DNA of 25,145 bases, from contig DBTA01000036.1 in the NCBI GenBank assembly GCA_002306815.1, positions 217,740 to 242,884 on the forward strand, given 5' to 3'. How positions within the stretch are numbered: the first letter of the stretch is position 1; every line of letters starts with the position of its first letter. Source of the stretch: Dehalococcoidia bacterium UBA1328. GTDB lineage: Bacteria; Chloroflexota; Dehalococcoidia; Lucifugimonadales; Lucifugimonadaceae. The position numbers were made by a program, and so were the translations under genes. The notes below the pieces were generated by a model. That model ran no database searches. It was not told the origin of the DNA and saw only the letters and a program-made list of their open reading frames with translations. Positions 7,805 to 15,152 of the stretch are shown piece after piece.

Positions 7805-8947
7805 ATGGAGTGCGAGTTGAGCGACGTCAAAGCTGAATCAGTACCGCTAAAACAAACGATCCTTCATTCAACCCATGTCGAATCCGGCGCCCGGATGGTT
7901 CCGTTCGGCGGTTGGGACATGCCGGTTCAGTACTCCCATGGGATCATTTCCGAAGTAAATGCCGTTCGAACTTCAGCTGGAATTTTCGACGTATCGCATA
8001 TGGGGCGGCTGGAATTCTCAGGTTCTGGTGCCGAAGAATTTCTAAGCTCGATTATTTCCGCCAACGTCCCTGCACTGCAGGTAGGCAGGAGCAAATACAA
8101 CTTCATTTGCAATGCGACTGGTGGAATCATCGACGACGCGATGGTTTACAAGACCGGTGATGAGCAGTTCCTGCTCGTAATAAACGCCGGAAATGTCGAT
8201 GCTGACATGGAGTGGATAAATACTCATTTGGCAGGACAGTCTGAAGTGACGATGAATGTCGTAACGGATCAAACTGCAATGATCGCTGTCCAAGGTCCAA
8301 CGGCCGTGGCGTTAGTAGATTCATTGACCAACAACGCTGCTTCAGAAATTCGTCGTTTTCGAATTGGAGCGGCTGAGGTCTCAGGTGTCCAAGCCACACT
8401 GGCGAGAACCGGTTATACGGGTGAGGACGGTTTTGAAATCATTGTGCCCTCTGATCATGGAATCGAGATGTGGAACGCCCTGCGGGACGTCGGGGCGAAA
8501 GAGGCTGGACTTGGGGCAAGAGACGTTCTTCGACTAGAAGCTGGATTGCTTTTGCATGGCAATGATCTTTCCACAGAGACGAATCCTTTTGAAGCTGGAT
8601 TCGGTAGATTCGCCTATTTCGAAGCACCAAACTGTATTGCTGGATACGCCTTGAAACAGCTTTCAGAATCTGAGCCTTCCCGGCTATTGGCTGGCTTCAA
8701 AATGGTCGGGCGAGGCATACCAAGATCCGGTCTCGCCATCTACACCGGTGGTACTGAGTCACTGGATGATTCGGAGCCGATCGGATCGGTCACGTCAGGT
8801 ACCCATTCTCCGACTCTTGACGGTGGTATTGGCATGGGCTACGTTGATCAAAAGCACTCTGCAATTGGAACCAAGTTGTTGATCGACGTGCGTGGACGTC
8901 CAGTTGAAGCAGAGATTGTCGATATGCCTTTCTACAAGCGCGGGTAA
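7805..8947 (+). CDS. gcvT: Aminomethyltransferase (glycine cleavage T protein)
   Basis: Transfers the methylene group from aminomethyl-lipoyl H protein to tetrahydrofolate and releases ammonia. Family features: LKQTILHSTHVESGARMVPFGGWDMPVQY at the N terminus, FDVSHMGRLEFSG, TGGIIDDAMVYK (folate-site Asp), ARTGYTGEDGFEI, LGARDVLRLEAGLLLHGNDL, and a C-terminal barrel ending VRGRPVEAEIVDMPFYKRG. About 380 aa from ATG 7805. Two other starts are possible: TTG 7817, which has GGAG (7807-7810) at six bases spacing and may be the real one, and TTG 7712, which would add 31 residues that do not resemble GcvT. First gene of the gcv cluster; gcvH follows after 61 bases. I see no glycine riboswitch in the ~110-base upstream gap. 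Confidence 0.94.
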   Translation: MECELSDVKAESVPLKQTILHSTHVESGARMVPFGGWDMPVQYSHGIISEVNAVRTSAGIFDVSHMGRLEFSGSGAEEFLSSIISANVPALQVGRSKYNFICNATGGIIDDAMVYKTGDEQFLLVINAGNVDADMEWINTHLAGQSEVTMNVVTDQTAMIAVQGPTAVALVDSLTNNAASEIRRFRIGAAEVSGVQATLARTGYTGEDGFEIIVPSDHGIEMWNALRDVGAKEAGLGARDVLRLEAGLLLHGNDLSTETNPFEAGFGRFAYFEAPNCIAGYALKQLSESEPSRLLAGFKMVGRGIPRSGLAIYTGGTESLDDSEPIGSVTSGTHSPTLDGGIGMGYVDQKHSAIGTKLLIDVRGRPVEAEIVDMPFYKRG

Positions 8948-9008
8948 GTAGACCGAACCTAGCGTTTGAAATTATTGAATTAGTAACTACACAAGAATCG
9001 AGGTACAT

Positions 9009-9383
9009 ATGTACCCAGAAGATCTCAAATATTCGAAAGAACACGAATGGGTACGAGTTAACGGAAATATTGCTGAGATTGGAATCACTGTATTCGCTCA
9101 AGAATCATTGGGTGATGTTGTGTTCGTCGACCTCCCGGCAGTCGGTTCCGAAGTAGAGCAGTTTGCTAAATTCGGAGAGATCGAATCTGTAAAGGCCGTA
9201 AGCGACCTTTTCTCTCCTGTAGGTGGAACTATCGTCGAGGTAAACGACTCTGCCACTGACTCGCCTGAGGTGGTCAACGACGACACATATGGAAGCGGCT
9301 GGTTGATCAAGGTTGAGCTTTCAGACACCGCTCAACTTGATGAACTAATGGATGCCACCACTTACGAAGGCACGTTGGAGTAA
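9009..9383 (+). CDS. gcvH: Glycine cleavage H protein
   Basis: Lipoyl carrier that shuttles the aminomethyl group between P, T and L proteins. At 124 aa it has the usual length. The N terminus YPEDLKYSKEHEWVRV is typical, and the lipoyl-lysine sits in the conserved context EIESVKAVSDLFSPVGG. The C-terminal GSGWLIKVELSD is also characteristic. GAGG (9000-9003) lies five bases before ATG 9009. It stands between gcvT and gcvPA, 11 bases before the latter, and so is almost certainly co-transcribed. A lipoate ligase or synthase needed for modification is not in the window. Confidence 0.97.
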   Translation: MYPEDLKYSKEHEWVRVNGNIAEIGITVFAQESLGDVVFVDLPAVGSEVEQFAKFGEIESVKAVSDLFSPVGGTIVEVNDSATDSPEVVNDDTYGSGWLIKVELSDTAQLDELMDATTYEGTLE

Positions 9384-9394
9384 GCACAGCTTAA

Positions 9395-10738
9395 ATGGCA
9401 TCTTATTTGAACACCTCGGCCAACCACCCATACATCCCGTCAACCGATTCAGAACGAGCCGAAATGCTCGGTGTGATAGGCGTAGATTCACTCGATGACC
9501 TCCTTGGCGACATTCCTCTTGAGCACAGACACCCCGCGCTGAATCTTGCACATGGGCTATCAGAGCAAGAGCTTTCTACGCTTTTCGGATCGATTGCTGC
9601 GCAAAATGCCTCACCATCGAACAGGTATCTATCATTTCTAGGTGCCGGTGCGTATCAGCATTACATTCCTTCCACGGTTCGATCAATTCTCCAACGTGGT
9701 GAATTCGTCACCGCTTACACGCCTTACCAGCCGGAGGCCGCACAGGGCACGCTTCAGGTAGGTTTCGAGTTCCAGACCGTTATTTGCCAGCTGACAGGCA
9801 TGGAAGTCGCAAATGCGGGTATGTATGACGGGCCAACTGCATTTGCTGAAGCCTGTTTGATGGCAGCGCGAGTAACTAGGCGCACCAAAGTCGGTGTTCT
9901 GACTTCGGCTGATCGAAGGCTAAGCGAAACCTTCTTCGCCTACTCGAAACACCAGGGCATTCAACTTGTGGAGATCGCTCCAGATGCAAATGATATTCCC
10001 GACGATATCGCTTGCATTGGGATTCAGAGCCCCAACTTCTTCGGCGGAATCGAAGATGTTGAACGTCTTACCAAACTGGCGCACGAAAACGGGGCGTTGT
10101 CGGTTGTGCACGTGAATCCGACTTCACTCGGAATGTTCAAAGCACCAGGCGAATACGACGTAGATATTGTCACGGCTGAAGGTCAACCCTTCGGTGTCCC
10201 GATGGCGTTCGGTGGTCCTTATGTCGGGTTGTTTGCCTGCAAAAAAGCACATATTCGGCAAATGCCAGGTCGAATCATTGGTCGCACGACCGATACGAAT
10301 GGGCGTACTGGCTATGCACTGACATTACAAACCCGTGAACAACACATTAGACGTGAACGCGCTACTTCAAATATTTGCACAAGCACACAGCTGATCGGCC
10401 TAATGGTCACTGTGTACGCCGCGACGCTCGGCAAGCAGGGGATAAAGGAGGTCGCCGGCCTGTGCTACCAGAAGGCCCATTATGCCGCATCGAAAATCGA
10501 CAAGCTTGATGGCTACTCGGTCAAAAGTAATGGGACCTTCTTCCACGAGTTCGTAGTGAAATGCCCGACTTCTCCGGCAAGTATCAACTCAGCCTTGCTC
10601 GATCAGAAGATCATTGGTGGTCTCGATATTTCTGATCGTTCTGACAATGGAATGCTGGTTTGCGTAACAGAGACAAGCTCAAAGGACGATATCGACAGAT
10701 TCGTGAGCGCTTTGAGTCAGATCGTAGCCGCACTATGA
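9395..10738 (+). CDS. gcvPA: Glycine dehydrogenase (decarboxylating) subunit 1
   Basis: The N-terminal half of the split P protein, which with GcvPB decarboxylates glycine and loads the aminomethyl group on GcvH. At 447 aa it matches the usual subunit 1 length. Recognisable segments are HPYIPSTDSERAEMLGVIG, FLGAGAYQHYIPSTV, FVTAYTPYQPEAAQGTLQ, YDGPTAFAEACLMA, QPFGVPMAFGGPYVGLFACK and RQMPGRIIGRTTD. This half lacks the PLP lysine, as expected. No Shine-Dalgarno is evident before ATG 9395; translation may be coupled to gcvH 11 bases upstream. The stop overlaps the gcvPB start (ATGA). Confidence 0.96.
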   Translation: MASYLNTSANHPYIPSTDSERAEMLGVIGVDSLDDLLGDIPLEHRHPALNLAHGLSEQELSTLFGSIAAQNASPSNRYLSFLGAGAYQHYIPSTVRSILQRGEFVTAYTPYQPEAAQGTLQVGFEFQTVICQLTGMEVANAGMYDGPTAFAEACLMAARVTRRTKVGVLTSADRRLSETFFAYSKHQGIQLVEIAPDANDIPDDIACIGIQSPNFFGGIEDVERLTKLAHENGALSVVHVNPTSLGMFKAPGEYDVDIVTAEGQPFGVPMAFGGPYVGLFACKKAHIRQMPGRIIGRTTDTNGRTGYALTLQTREQHIRRERATSNICTSTQLIGLMVTVYAATLGKQGIKEVAGLCYQKAHYAASKIDKLDGYSVKSNGTFFHEFVVKCPTSPASINSALLDQKIIGGLDISDRSDNGMLVCVTETSSKDDIDRFVSALSQIVAAL

Positions 10739-12201
10739 CGATCACTACGGGTGCGAACGAAATCGACCGACGATTGTTAATGGACCGATCGATGGCCGGC
10801 AGGAAAGCGTTCACAGTTCCAATATCTGATGTACCAGACCAAGATTTGCCAAACGATGAGTTGCTTCGAGATGATCTCGAATTGCCGGAAGTTTCACAGC
10901 TTGAGGTAATTCGTTACTTCTCAGTTCTCAGCCAGCGCAACTTTTCGATCGACACGAACTTCTATCCACTAGGTTCGTGCACGATGAAGTACAACCCGAA
11001 GATCAACGACGAGTTAGCGAGTCTCCCCGGGCTTGCCGACATTCACCCGCTACAGCCGGACGAGACGGTTCAGGGAGCGCTTCGCTTGTTGAAAGATCTT
11101 CAAGATTGTCTCGGTGAGATCACCGCGCTCCCAGGTGTTTCACTGGCTCCACTCGCAGGCGCCCAGGGCGAATACGCTGGGTTGCTGGTGGCTCGGGCGT
11201 ATCACGATTCTAGAGGTGACAGTGCCCGAACAGTTGCGATCGTTCCAGACTCGGCTCATGGTACAAACCCGGCGTCGGCGGCAATGGCCGGGCTCGATGT
11301 AGTTACCGTTCGTTCCAACGAACATGGCAACATCGATGTTCAGAATCTCAGGGAACTTGCGAACGAGAACACAGCTGTGTTCATGCTCACGATTCCAAGC
11401 ACGTTGGGTCTGTTCGAGCCGAACATTCTCGAGATTACCAAGATCATCCATGATGCTGGTGGCCTTGTTTATGCCGACGGTGCAAACCTGAACGCATTGC
11501 TAGGATTAGTGAAACTCGGCGACTTGGGGGTAGATATTTGTCACTCGAACCTTCACAAAACGTTCTCTACGCCGCACGGTGGCGGAGGCCCCGGATCAGG
11601 TCCAGTAATGGTCGCAGAAGAACTGTCTGAGTTCCTTCCGAAGCCCGTCGCAGAACTTACTGACGATGGTTATGTCCTGGCAACTCCTAAAAATTCGATT
11701 GGTTCAATAAACGGGTTCCACGGGTCGTTCTCTATAGCTGCAAGAGCGTATGCGTACATAAAAGCCCTTGGTATAGAAGGCCTACAGTCGGTTTCCGAGA
11801 ACGCCATCATTGGTGCGAACTACATTCAGGCTAAATTGAAGGACAAGTACAATCTCGCTGCCGATCGATACTGCATGCACGAAACCGTTCTGTCGGCGAC
11901 TCGTCAGAAGAAGCGCGGTGTTGGTGGGTTGGATATCGCAAAGCGATTGCTCGATTTCGGTATTCACGCCCCCACGATGTACTTCCCGTTGATTGTGGAT
12001 GAAGCTCTAATGATTGAACCTACGGAGTCGGAATCTAAAGAGACACTTGATCACTTCATTGCTGTGATGAGACAGATCGACGACGAAATCGACTCGAGTC
12101 CAGAGTTAATTCACGAGGCTCCGCACGATCTCCCGGTTACGAGACTAGACGAGGCTACCGCCGCTAGAAAACCGATTCTGCGCTGGAGTGCAGACGAGTA
12201 G
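10735..12201 (+). CDS. gcvPB: Glycine dehydrogenase (decarboxylating) subunit 2
   Basis: The PLP-binding half of the split P protein, 488 aa. Visible: LPLGSCTMKYNP-type motif (FYPLGSCTMKYNPK), SLAPLAGAQGEYAGL, PDSAHGTNPASAAMAG, DGANLNALLGL, and the Schiff-base lysine in HSNLHKTFSTPHGGGGPGSGP. The C-terminal MYFPLIVDEALMIEPTESESKE is typical. The chosen start is ATG 10735, which overlaps the gcvPA stop in ATGA and gives the expected N terminus; an open frame continues upstream to ATG 10660 but runs inside gcvPA. Last gene of the gcv cluster. A palindromic repeat starts 15 bases after the stop. Confidence 0.97.
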   Translation: MTITTGANEIDRRLLMDRSMAGRKAFTVPISDVPDQDLPNDELLRDDLELPEVSQLEVIRYFSVLSQRNFSIDTNFYPLGSCTMKYNPKINDELASLPGLADIHPLQPDETVQGALRLLKDLQDCLGEITALPGVSLAPLAGAQGEYAGLLVARAYHDSRGDSARTVAIVPDSAHGTNPASAAMAGLDVVTVRSNEHGNIDVQNLRELANENTAVFMLTIPSTLGLFEPNILEITKIIHDAGGLVYADGANLNALLGLVKLGDLGVDICHSNLHKTFSTPHGGGGPGSGPVMVAEELSEFLPKPVAELTDDGYVLATPKNSIGSINGFHGSFSIAARAYAYIKALGIEGLQSVSENAIIGANYIQAKLKDKYNLAADRYCMHETVLSATRQKKRGVGGLDIAKRLLDFGIHAPTMYFPLIVDEALMIEPTESESKETLDHFIAVMRQIDDEIDSSPELIHEAPHDLPVTRLDEATAARKPILRWSADE

Positions 12202-12215
12202 TTGGGTTTAATACC

Positions 12216-12252
12216 TGTCATTGCGAGGAACCCGAAAGAGTGACGTGGCAAT
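12216..12252 (+). repeat. Dispersed palindromic repeat, copy 1 (GTCATTGCGAGG family)
   Basis: A 37-base element beginning TGTCATTGCGAGGA and ending GTGGCAAT, with outer arms ATTGC/GCAAT. It matches the copy at 13991-14027 at 33 of 37 positions by my count. It lies 15 bases after the gcvPB stop, a REP-like placement. Similar 'CATTGCGAGG...GTGGCAAT' palindromes are common dispersed repeats in several bacterial genomes. Confidence 0.8.
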
Positions 12253-12596
12253 AAGCAGCCACTCTGAAGCAACATAATGATTTAGACATAGTTGTATTAC
12301 CAGTGCTCAGACGCGATAACCTGTTCACGCCTACACCACTATCGGGTCCGGCGTAAAAGTGGGCTTTGGTTACGCATTTCTGCTGTTTGGTGCCTTCGGG
12401 GTTCTCACGTTCCTCTCCAGGGCGATCACTGACTTGAAGCGACGCTAGGTCAACGAGTTAGTTCGATCCATAACTGTCGAATAGTCGACCGGCAAGTGAA
12501 CACGTGTGCCCAGTTCCAACCGCATTTGAACGTTTTCGGCGGTAAGATGCGTCCGGAAACTAATACGCTTCAACCTTTTCTGGAGAACCCATCACT
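12253..12596. other. Gene-poor spacer with one tiny open frame
   Basis: Apart from the repeat just upstream and a possible 29-codon frame (12359-12448), I see no gene, RNA or clear promoter between gcvPB and the next amidohydrolase. The last bases (12582-12586, GGAGA) probably form the ribosome binding site for TTG 12597. Confidence 0.5.
12359..12448 (+). CDS. Possible 29-aa single-membrane-span peptide
   Basis: From GTG 12359 the frame encodes one hydrophobic stretch (FGYAFLLFGAFGVLTFL) followed by a basic tail (SRAITDLKRR), the layout of a small positive-inside membrane peptide. The frame extends upstream without a stop to a TAA about 42 bases earlier. No convincing Shine-Dalgarno precedes GTG. 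It might instead be the remnant of a larger membrane protein, or chance. I do not recognise a family. Confidence 0.25.
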   Translation: MGFGYAFLLFGAFGVLTFLSRAITDLKRR

Positions 12597-13445
12597 TTGA
12601 TCGTCGATACCCATGTCCACATTTGGGAGATGCCTCCCATAGCTCCAATTGGCCCCAGTGCACCAAATTTCACTTCAAAGCCAAGTGCGCACGGAAACGC
12701 CGAGTTGCTGCTCGATGACATGTACGCCAATGGCGTAGACAAAACGGTTCTGGTGCAAACGTCGTTCTCGACCTGGGACAACGAGTACGTCGCCGCTTCT
12801 GCGATCAAGTACCCGAACAGATTCGTGTCGATGGGGCTTATCGATCCAATGGACGATAACAACGCCGAAACAGCAGCCTACTGGATGGACGAACGCCAGA
12901 TGCAAGGTTTCCGGTTGCACCCACAGTATTACGCTCAGGTCGACATCATGAAGCGCCCTGAGAACGATGCACTTTTTCGCGCCATTGAGAGCCGAGGGGG
13001 AATCGTTCAAGTTCACAACAGACCTGAACATGCACACCAGTTGGACTATGTAGCAGCAAGGTATCCAGCGATTACGTGGTTGATCGATCACATGATGTAC
13101 CCCGAACCTCGAATGGGTCCATCATGGGACGAATACAAACCAGTACTTGATTTAACCAGGCACGACAACGTGTTGATGAAGATCTCCGATATTCACAACA
13201 GATCAGAGCAAGACGAACTGCCGTTTTCCGACATGCACGATGTGATCAAAATGGCGATAGATACGTTTGGAATTGACCGAGTTATGTGGGGCACTGGCTA
13301 CCCGGGTTATCACCGGGTCGATCACGGATGGCTATCGCTCGAAGACGAGTTGAAACTCGTTCGGGAAGGGTTCGATTGGCTGTCAGCAGATGAACAAGAG
13401 AAGTATCTCGGGTTGAATGCCATGCGCATCTGGGACTGGGCTTAG
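12597..13445 (+). CDS. Amidohydrolase-2 family TIM-barrel metal hydrolase (COG3618 type)
   Basis: 282 aa. The N terminus IVDTHVHIWE carries the HxH metal site of the family. FRLHPQYY, VQVHNRPEH and WLIDHMMYPEP supply further candidate metal or active-site histidines; VMWGTGYPGYH near the C terminus is where the family's conserved Asp-containing motif (often GSDxP) lies. Here the Asp appears replaced (GTGYP), a point to check. Relatives hydrolyse lactones or decarboxylate small acids; the substrate here is unknown. The start is TTG 12597, preceded by GGAGA at about 11 bases. Its stop lies 63 bases before the selenoprotein peroxiredoxin on the same strand, with a small GGTAA/TTACC hairpin between. 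Confidence 0.85.
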   Translation: MIVDTHVHIWEMPPIAPIGPSAPNFTSKPSAHGNAELLLDDMYANGVDKTVLVQTSFSTWDNEYVAASAIKYPNRFVSMGLIDPMDDNNAETAAYWMDERQMQGFRLHPQYYAQVDIMKRPENDALFRAIESRGGIVQVHNRPEHAHQLDYVAARYPAITWLIDHMMYPEPRMGPSWDEYKPVLDLTRHDNVLMKISDIHNRSEQDELPFSDMHDVIKMAIDTFGIDRVMWGTGYPGYHRVDHGWLSLEDELKLVREGFDWLSADEQEKYLGLNAMRIWDWA

Positions 13446-13508
13446 GTAAAATCTTACCCACACAATGCTGATCAAAGAGTCATAAACCTAACGGAGCACG
13501 AGCGATTT

Positions 13509-13982
13509 ATGGCACTTCAGCCCGGCACCCAAGCCCCGGATTTCACACTCGACTCTCATATGGGTCAGGTGAAACTTTCTGACCTGCGTGGGAAGAATGT
13601 TGTAGTGGGGTTTCATCCCACCAGTTTCACAGGTCGCTGACTAAATCAGGTGCGCGGGTTCCGTGCAAACTACGACAAGTTTGTCGCTCTCAACACGGAG
13701 ATCGTCGCGATCAGCACAGATGCGACTCCTGTTCAAACTGCATGGGCGAAGAGCATGACCGAAGGCGACGAAGAAGAAGGTCAGGTTCCGTTCCCGATTG
13801 CGAGTGATTTCTGGCCACATGGCGATGTGACAAAAGCCTTCGACGTGTTCAACGAAGATACTGGCAAGGCAAAGCGCTCGGTATTCATCTTGGATACTGA
13901 GGGCAAGATCGTTTGGTCGAACGTCTACACCGACTCGATCCCGGCTTCTAGCGAACTTCTCTATGAGCTGGAGCGGCTGTAG
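13509..13982 (+). CDS. AhpE-type peroxiredoxin with in-frame TGA at the catalytic position (putative selenoprotein, Sec44)
   Basis: Predicted to reduce hydrogen and organic peroxides in the cytosol; 157 residues when TGA 13638-13640 is read as selenocysteine. N terminus: QPGTQAPDFTLDSHMG. The catalytic PxxxTxxC motif appears as P-T-S-F-T-G-R followed by TGA, then LNQVRGFRANYDKF. This matches the FTGICQGELDQLRD context of M. tuberculosis AhpE Cys45. Downstream, the same frame continues with ASDFWPHGDVTKAFDVFNE and the conserved Arg in KRSVFILDTEGKI, again AhpE-like. The protein has no cysteine, so it would be a one-selenol enzyme recycled by an external thiol. Start ATG 13509, GGAG at 13493-13496 (12 bases away). 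A SECIS-like hairpin follows the TGA. If the TGA were read as stop, only an inactive C-terminal piece (from GTG 13650) would remain. The alternative is a single-mutation pseudogene. Confidence 0.85.
13651..13667 (+). promoter_or_regulatory. Putative bacterial SECIS element
   Basis: The stem TGCGCG (13651-13656) / CGTGCA (13662-13667), with one G-T pair, closes the loop GGTTC (13657-13661). The loop can also tighten to GTT with a further G-C pair. The loop begins 17 bases after the TGA. Bacterial SECIS elements are known to have an apical loop with G in the first two positions about 16-37 bases after the UGA, inside the coding region. The fit is good in position and loop; stem sequence is not conserved in the class. 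Confidence 0.65.
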
Positions 13983-13990
13983 AGGTTTTT

Positions 13991-14030
13991 TGTCATTGCG
14001 AGGAGCCCGATAGGGTGATGTGGCAATCAG
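13991..14030 (+). repeat. Dispersed palindromic repeat, copy 2 (GTCATTGCGAGG family)
   Basis: The element begins TGTCATTGCGAGGAGCCC and ends GTGGCAATCAG, with an inner CCC-GATA-GGG hairpin and outer ATTGC/GCAAT arms. It starts eight bases after the peroxiredoxin stop, right after a run of six T. It is the closest relative of copy 1 at 12216-12252. Confidence 0.8.
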
Positions 14031-14126
14031 CCGTCAAACGGGATAACACTTCGTTTCAGCGGTGCACACTCCTGGCATCAATACGAAGAGACTCTTCATA
14101 ATCGCCTTGAGTCAACGGTTGGATTA

Positions 14127-14167
14127 CTGATTGCCCCGGCTTTCATACGTCACTTATCGTAATGACA
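14127..14167 (-). repeat. Inverted, diverged end-match of the same repeat (copy 3)
   Basis: On the minus strand it begins TGTCATTACGATAAGTGACG and ends GGGGCAATCAG. It thus shares both ends (TGTCATT and GGCAATCAG) and the total length of copy 2 while the middle differs. Copies 2 and 3 face each other across 96 bases without a gene. The pair may be one composite miniature element. Confidence 0.5.
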
Positions 14168-14174
14168 ATCGTTA

Positions 14175-14203
14175 GGCGGGATTTCCTAGTAAAACGTCCC
14201 GCC
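14175..14203 (-). terminator. Hairpin overlapping the stop of the HpcH/HpaI aldolase gene
   Basis: GGCGGGA (14175-14181) and TCCCGCC (14197-14203) form a perfect 7-bp stem spanning the stop codon at 14186-14188. No T run follows on the minus strand, so it is a 3'-end hairpin rather than a textbook terminator. Confidence 0.4.
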
Positions 14204-14998
14204 GTCCTCGCCATCGTCACTCAGAGCGCCCTCAAGGCCAGCGTCACGCTGTGCGAGAGCTGCGTCGACTCCAGCCTTCAACAGCCCTGAATCAGAGCTA
14301 ATTGGGAACCACTGCATGCCCTGACGTATTCGACGAGCTGCCTCTTCACCCGAAGACGTGTGACATCCGGTTGCAACGCCGTGTTTTTTACCGGCATCTA
14401 CGACCTTTTGAACCGCTGCGATGTGGTCGGGATGCTTGTTGTCGAGTCCGATAGGTACACCAAGCGACTGGGCAAGATCGTTCGGACCGACGAAACAAAT
14501 ATCGACACCCTCAACTGCCATGATGTCGTCGATCTGTTCGACCGCAGACTTATCCTCGATCATGATCACAACCATAGTCATGTCGTTGGCCTTTTGGTAG
14601 AAACCCGGACCGTAAGCGATTTGTCCGCGCGCACTGCCGATACCTCTCTTGCCATCGGGCGCGTACTTGGCTGCACTAACAGCTTCGTGTGCCTGTTCAG
14701 CGTTTTTTACATCAGGAACAACAATCCCCATAAATCCAATATCGAGAACCCGCTTGATCCACACCTTATCGACGTAAGGAACCCTCGCGAACATTGGCTT
14801 GCCGCTTCCTTCAGCAGCCCTCAAACAGTTCACAGCCGTTGAAACGTCGATCGCGTTATGCTCGAAATCGACCGTAATCCAATCGAGATCAGTCATGTGC
14901 GCCATGACCTCTATTGCCGTTGGGTCTCCTGTTGTCGACCATGTGCCAACAGTTGCCCCGCCGCGGGCTATTTTGTCCTTTACGGGATTCGAATCCAT
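14186..14998 (-). CDS. HpcH/HpaI family class II aldolase
   Basis: Predicted metal-dependent pyruvate aldolase (4-hydroxy-2-oxoheptanedioate or 2-dehydro-3-deoxyglucarate aldolase type) that splits 2-keto-3-deoxy acids into pyruvate and an aldehyde. 270 aa. Family marks: DLDWITVDFEHNAID (catalytic His), MFARVPYVDKVWIKRVLDIG (pyruvate-binding Arg), GIVVPDVKNAEQA, VVIMIEDKSAVEQID (metal-ligand Glu) and VDICFVGPNDLAQSLG (metal-ligand Asp). Substrate cannot be told from sequence. Start ATG at 14996-14998; no strong Shine-Dalgarno. It is divergent from the KDPG aldolase gene across a ~150-base gap, and both handle keto-deoxy sugar acids, which suggests a shared catabolic unit. Confidence 0.9.
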   Translation of the reverse strand: MDSNPVKDKIARGGATVGTWSTTGDPTAIEVMAHMTDLDWITVDFEHNAIDVSTAVNCLRAAEGSGKPMFARVPYVDKVWIKRVLDIGFMGIVVPDVKNAEQAHEAVSAAKYAPDGKRGIGSARGQIAYGPGFYQKANDMTMVVIMIEDKSAVEQIDDIMAVEGVDICFVGPNDLAQSLGVPIGLDNKHPDHIAAVQKVVDAGKKHGVATGCHTSSGEEAARRIRQGMQWFPISSDSGLLKAGVDAALAQRDAGLEGALSDDGEDGGTFY

Positions 14999-15138
14999 TT
15001 TGTGATCTTTTCAGTGAACTAATTAATACGCTGATCAACCCGAATAATTGGCATTTGCGAATATTTCCAGACTCAGAGGTTACTACTCACGTCGTGGGCG
15101 ATAAACTATCCGACGGATTATTTTGAAATCAACTTGCC

Positions 15139-15144
15139 AAGGAG
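15139..15144 (+). promoter_or_regulatory. Ribosome binding site deciding a TTG start for KDPG aldolase
   Basis: AAGGAG lies eight bases before TTG 15153 and excludes the longer TTG 15123 start, because that one lies upstream of the site. The resulting N terminus (MARYTRLQALNAV) is the one expected for the family. Confidence 0.75.
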
Positions 15145-15152
15145 CTTTTGAT

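Noticed and set aside
13650..13982. A separate 110-aa peroxiredoxin-like protein starting at GTG 13650
   Set aside because: It would lack the catalytic residue and the N-terminal strands, has no ribosome binding site, and the same frame continues upstream with good homology across a single TGA. The Sec reading explains everything better.
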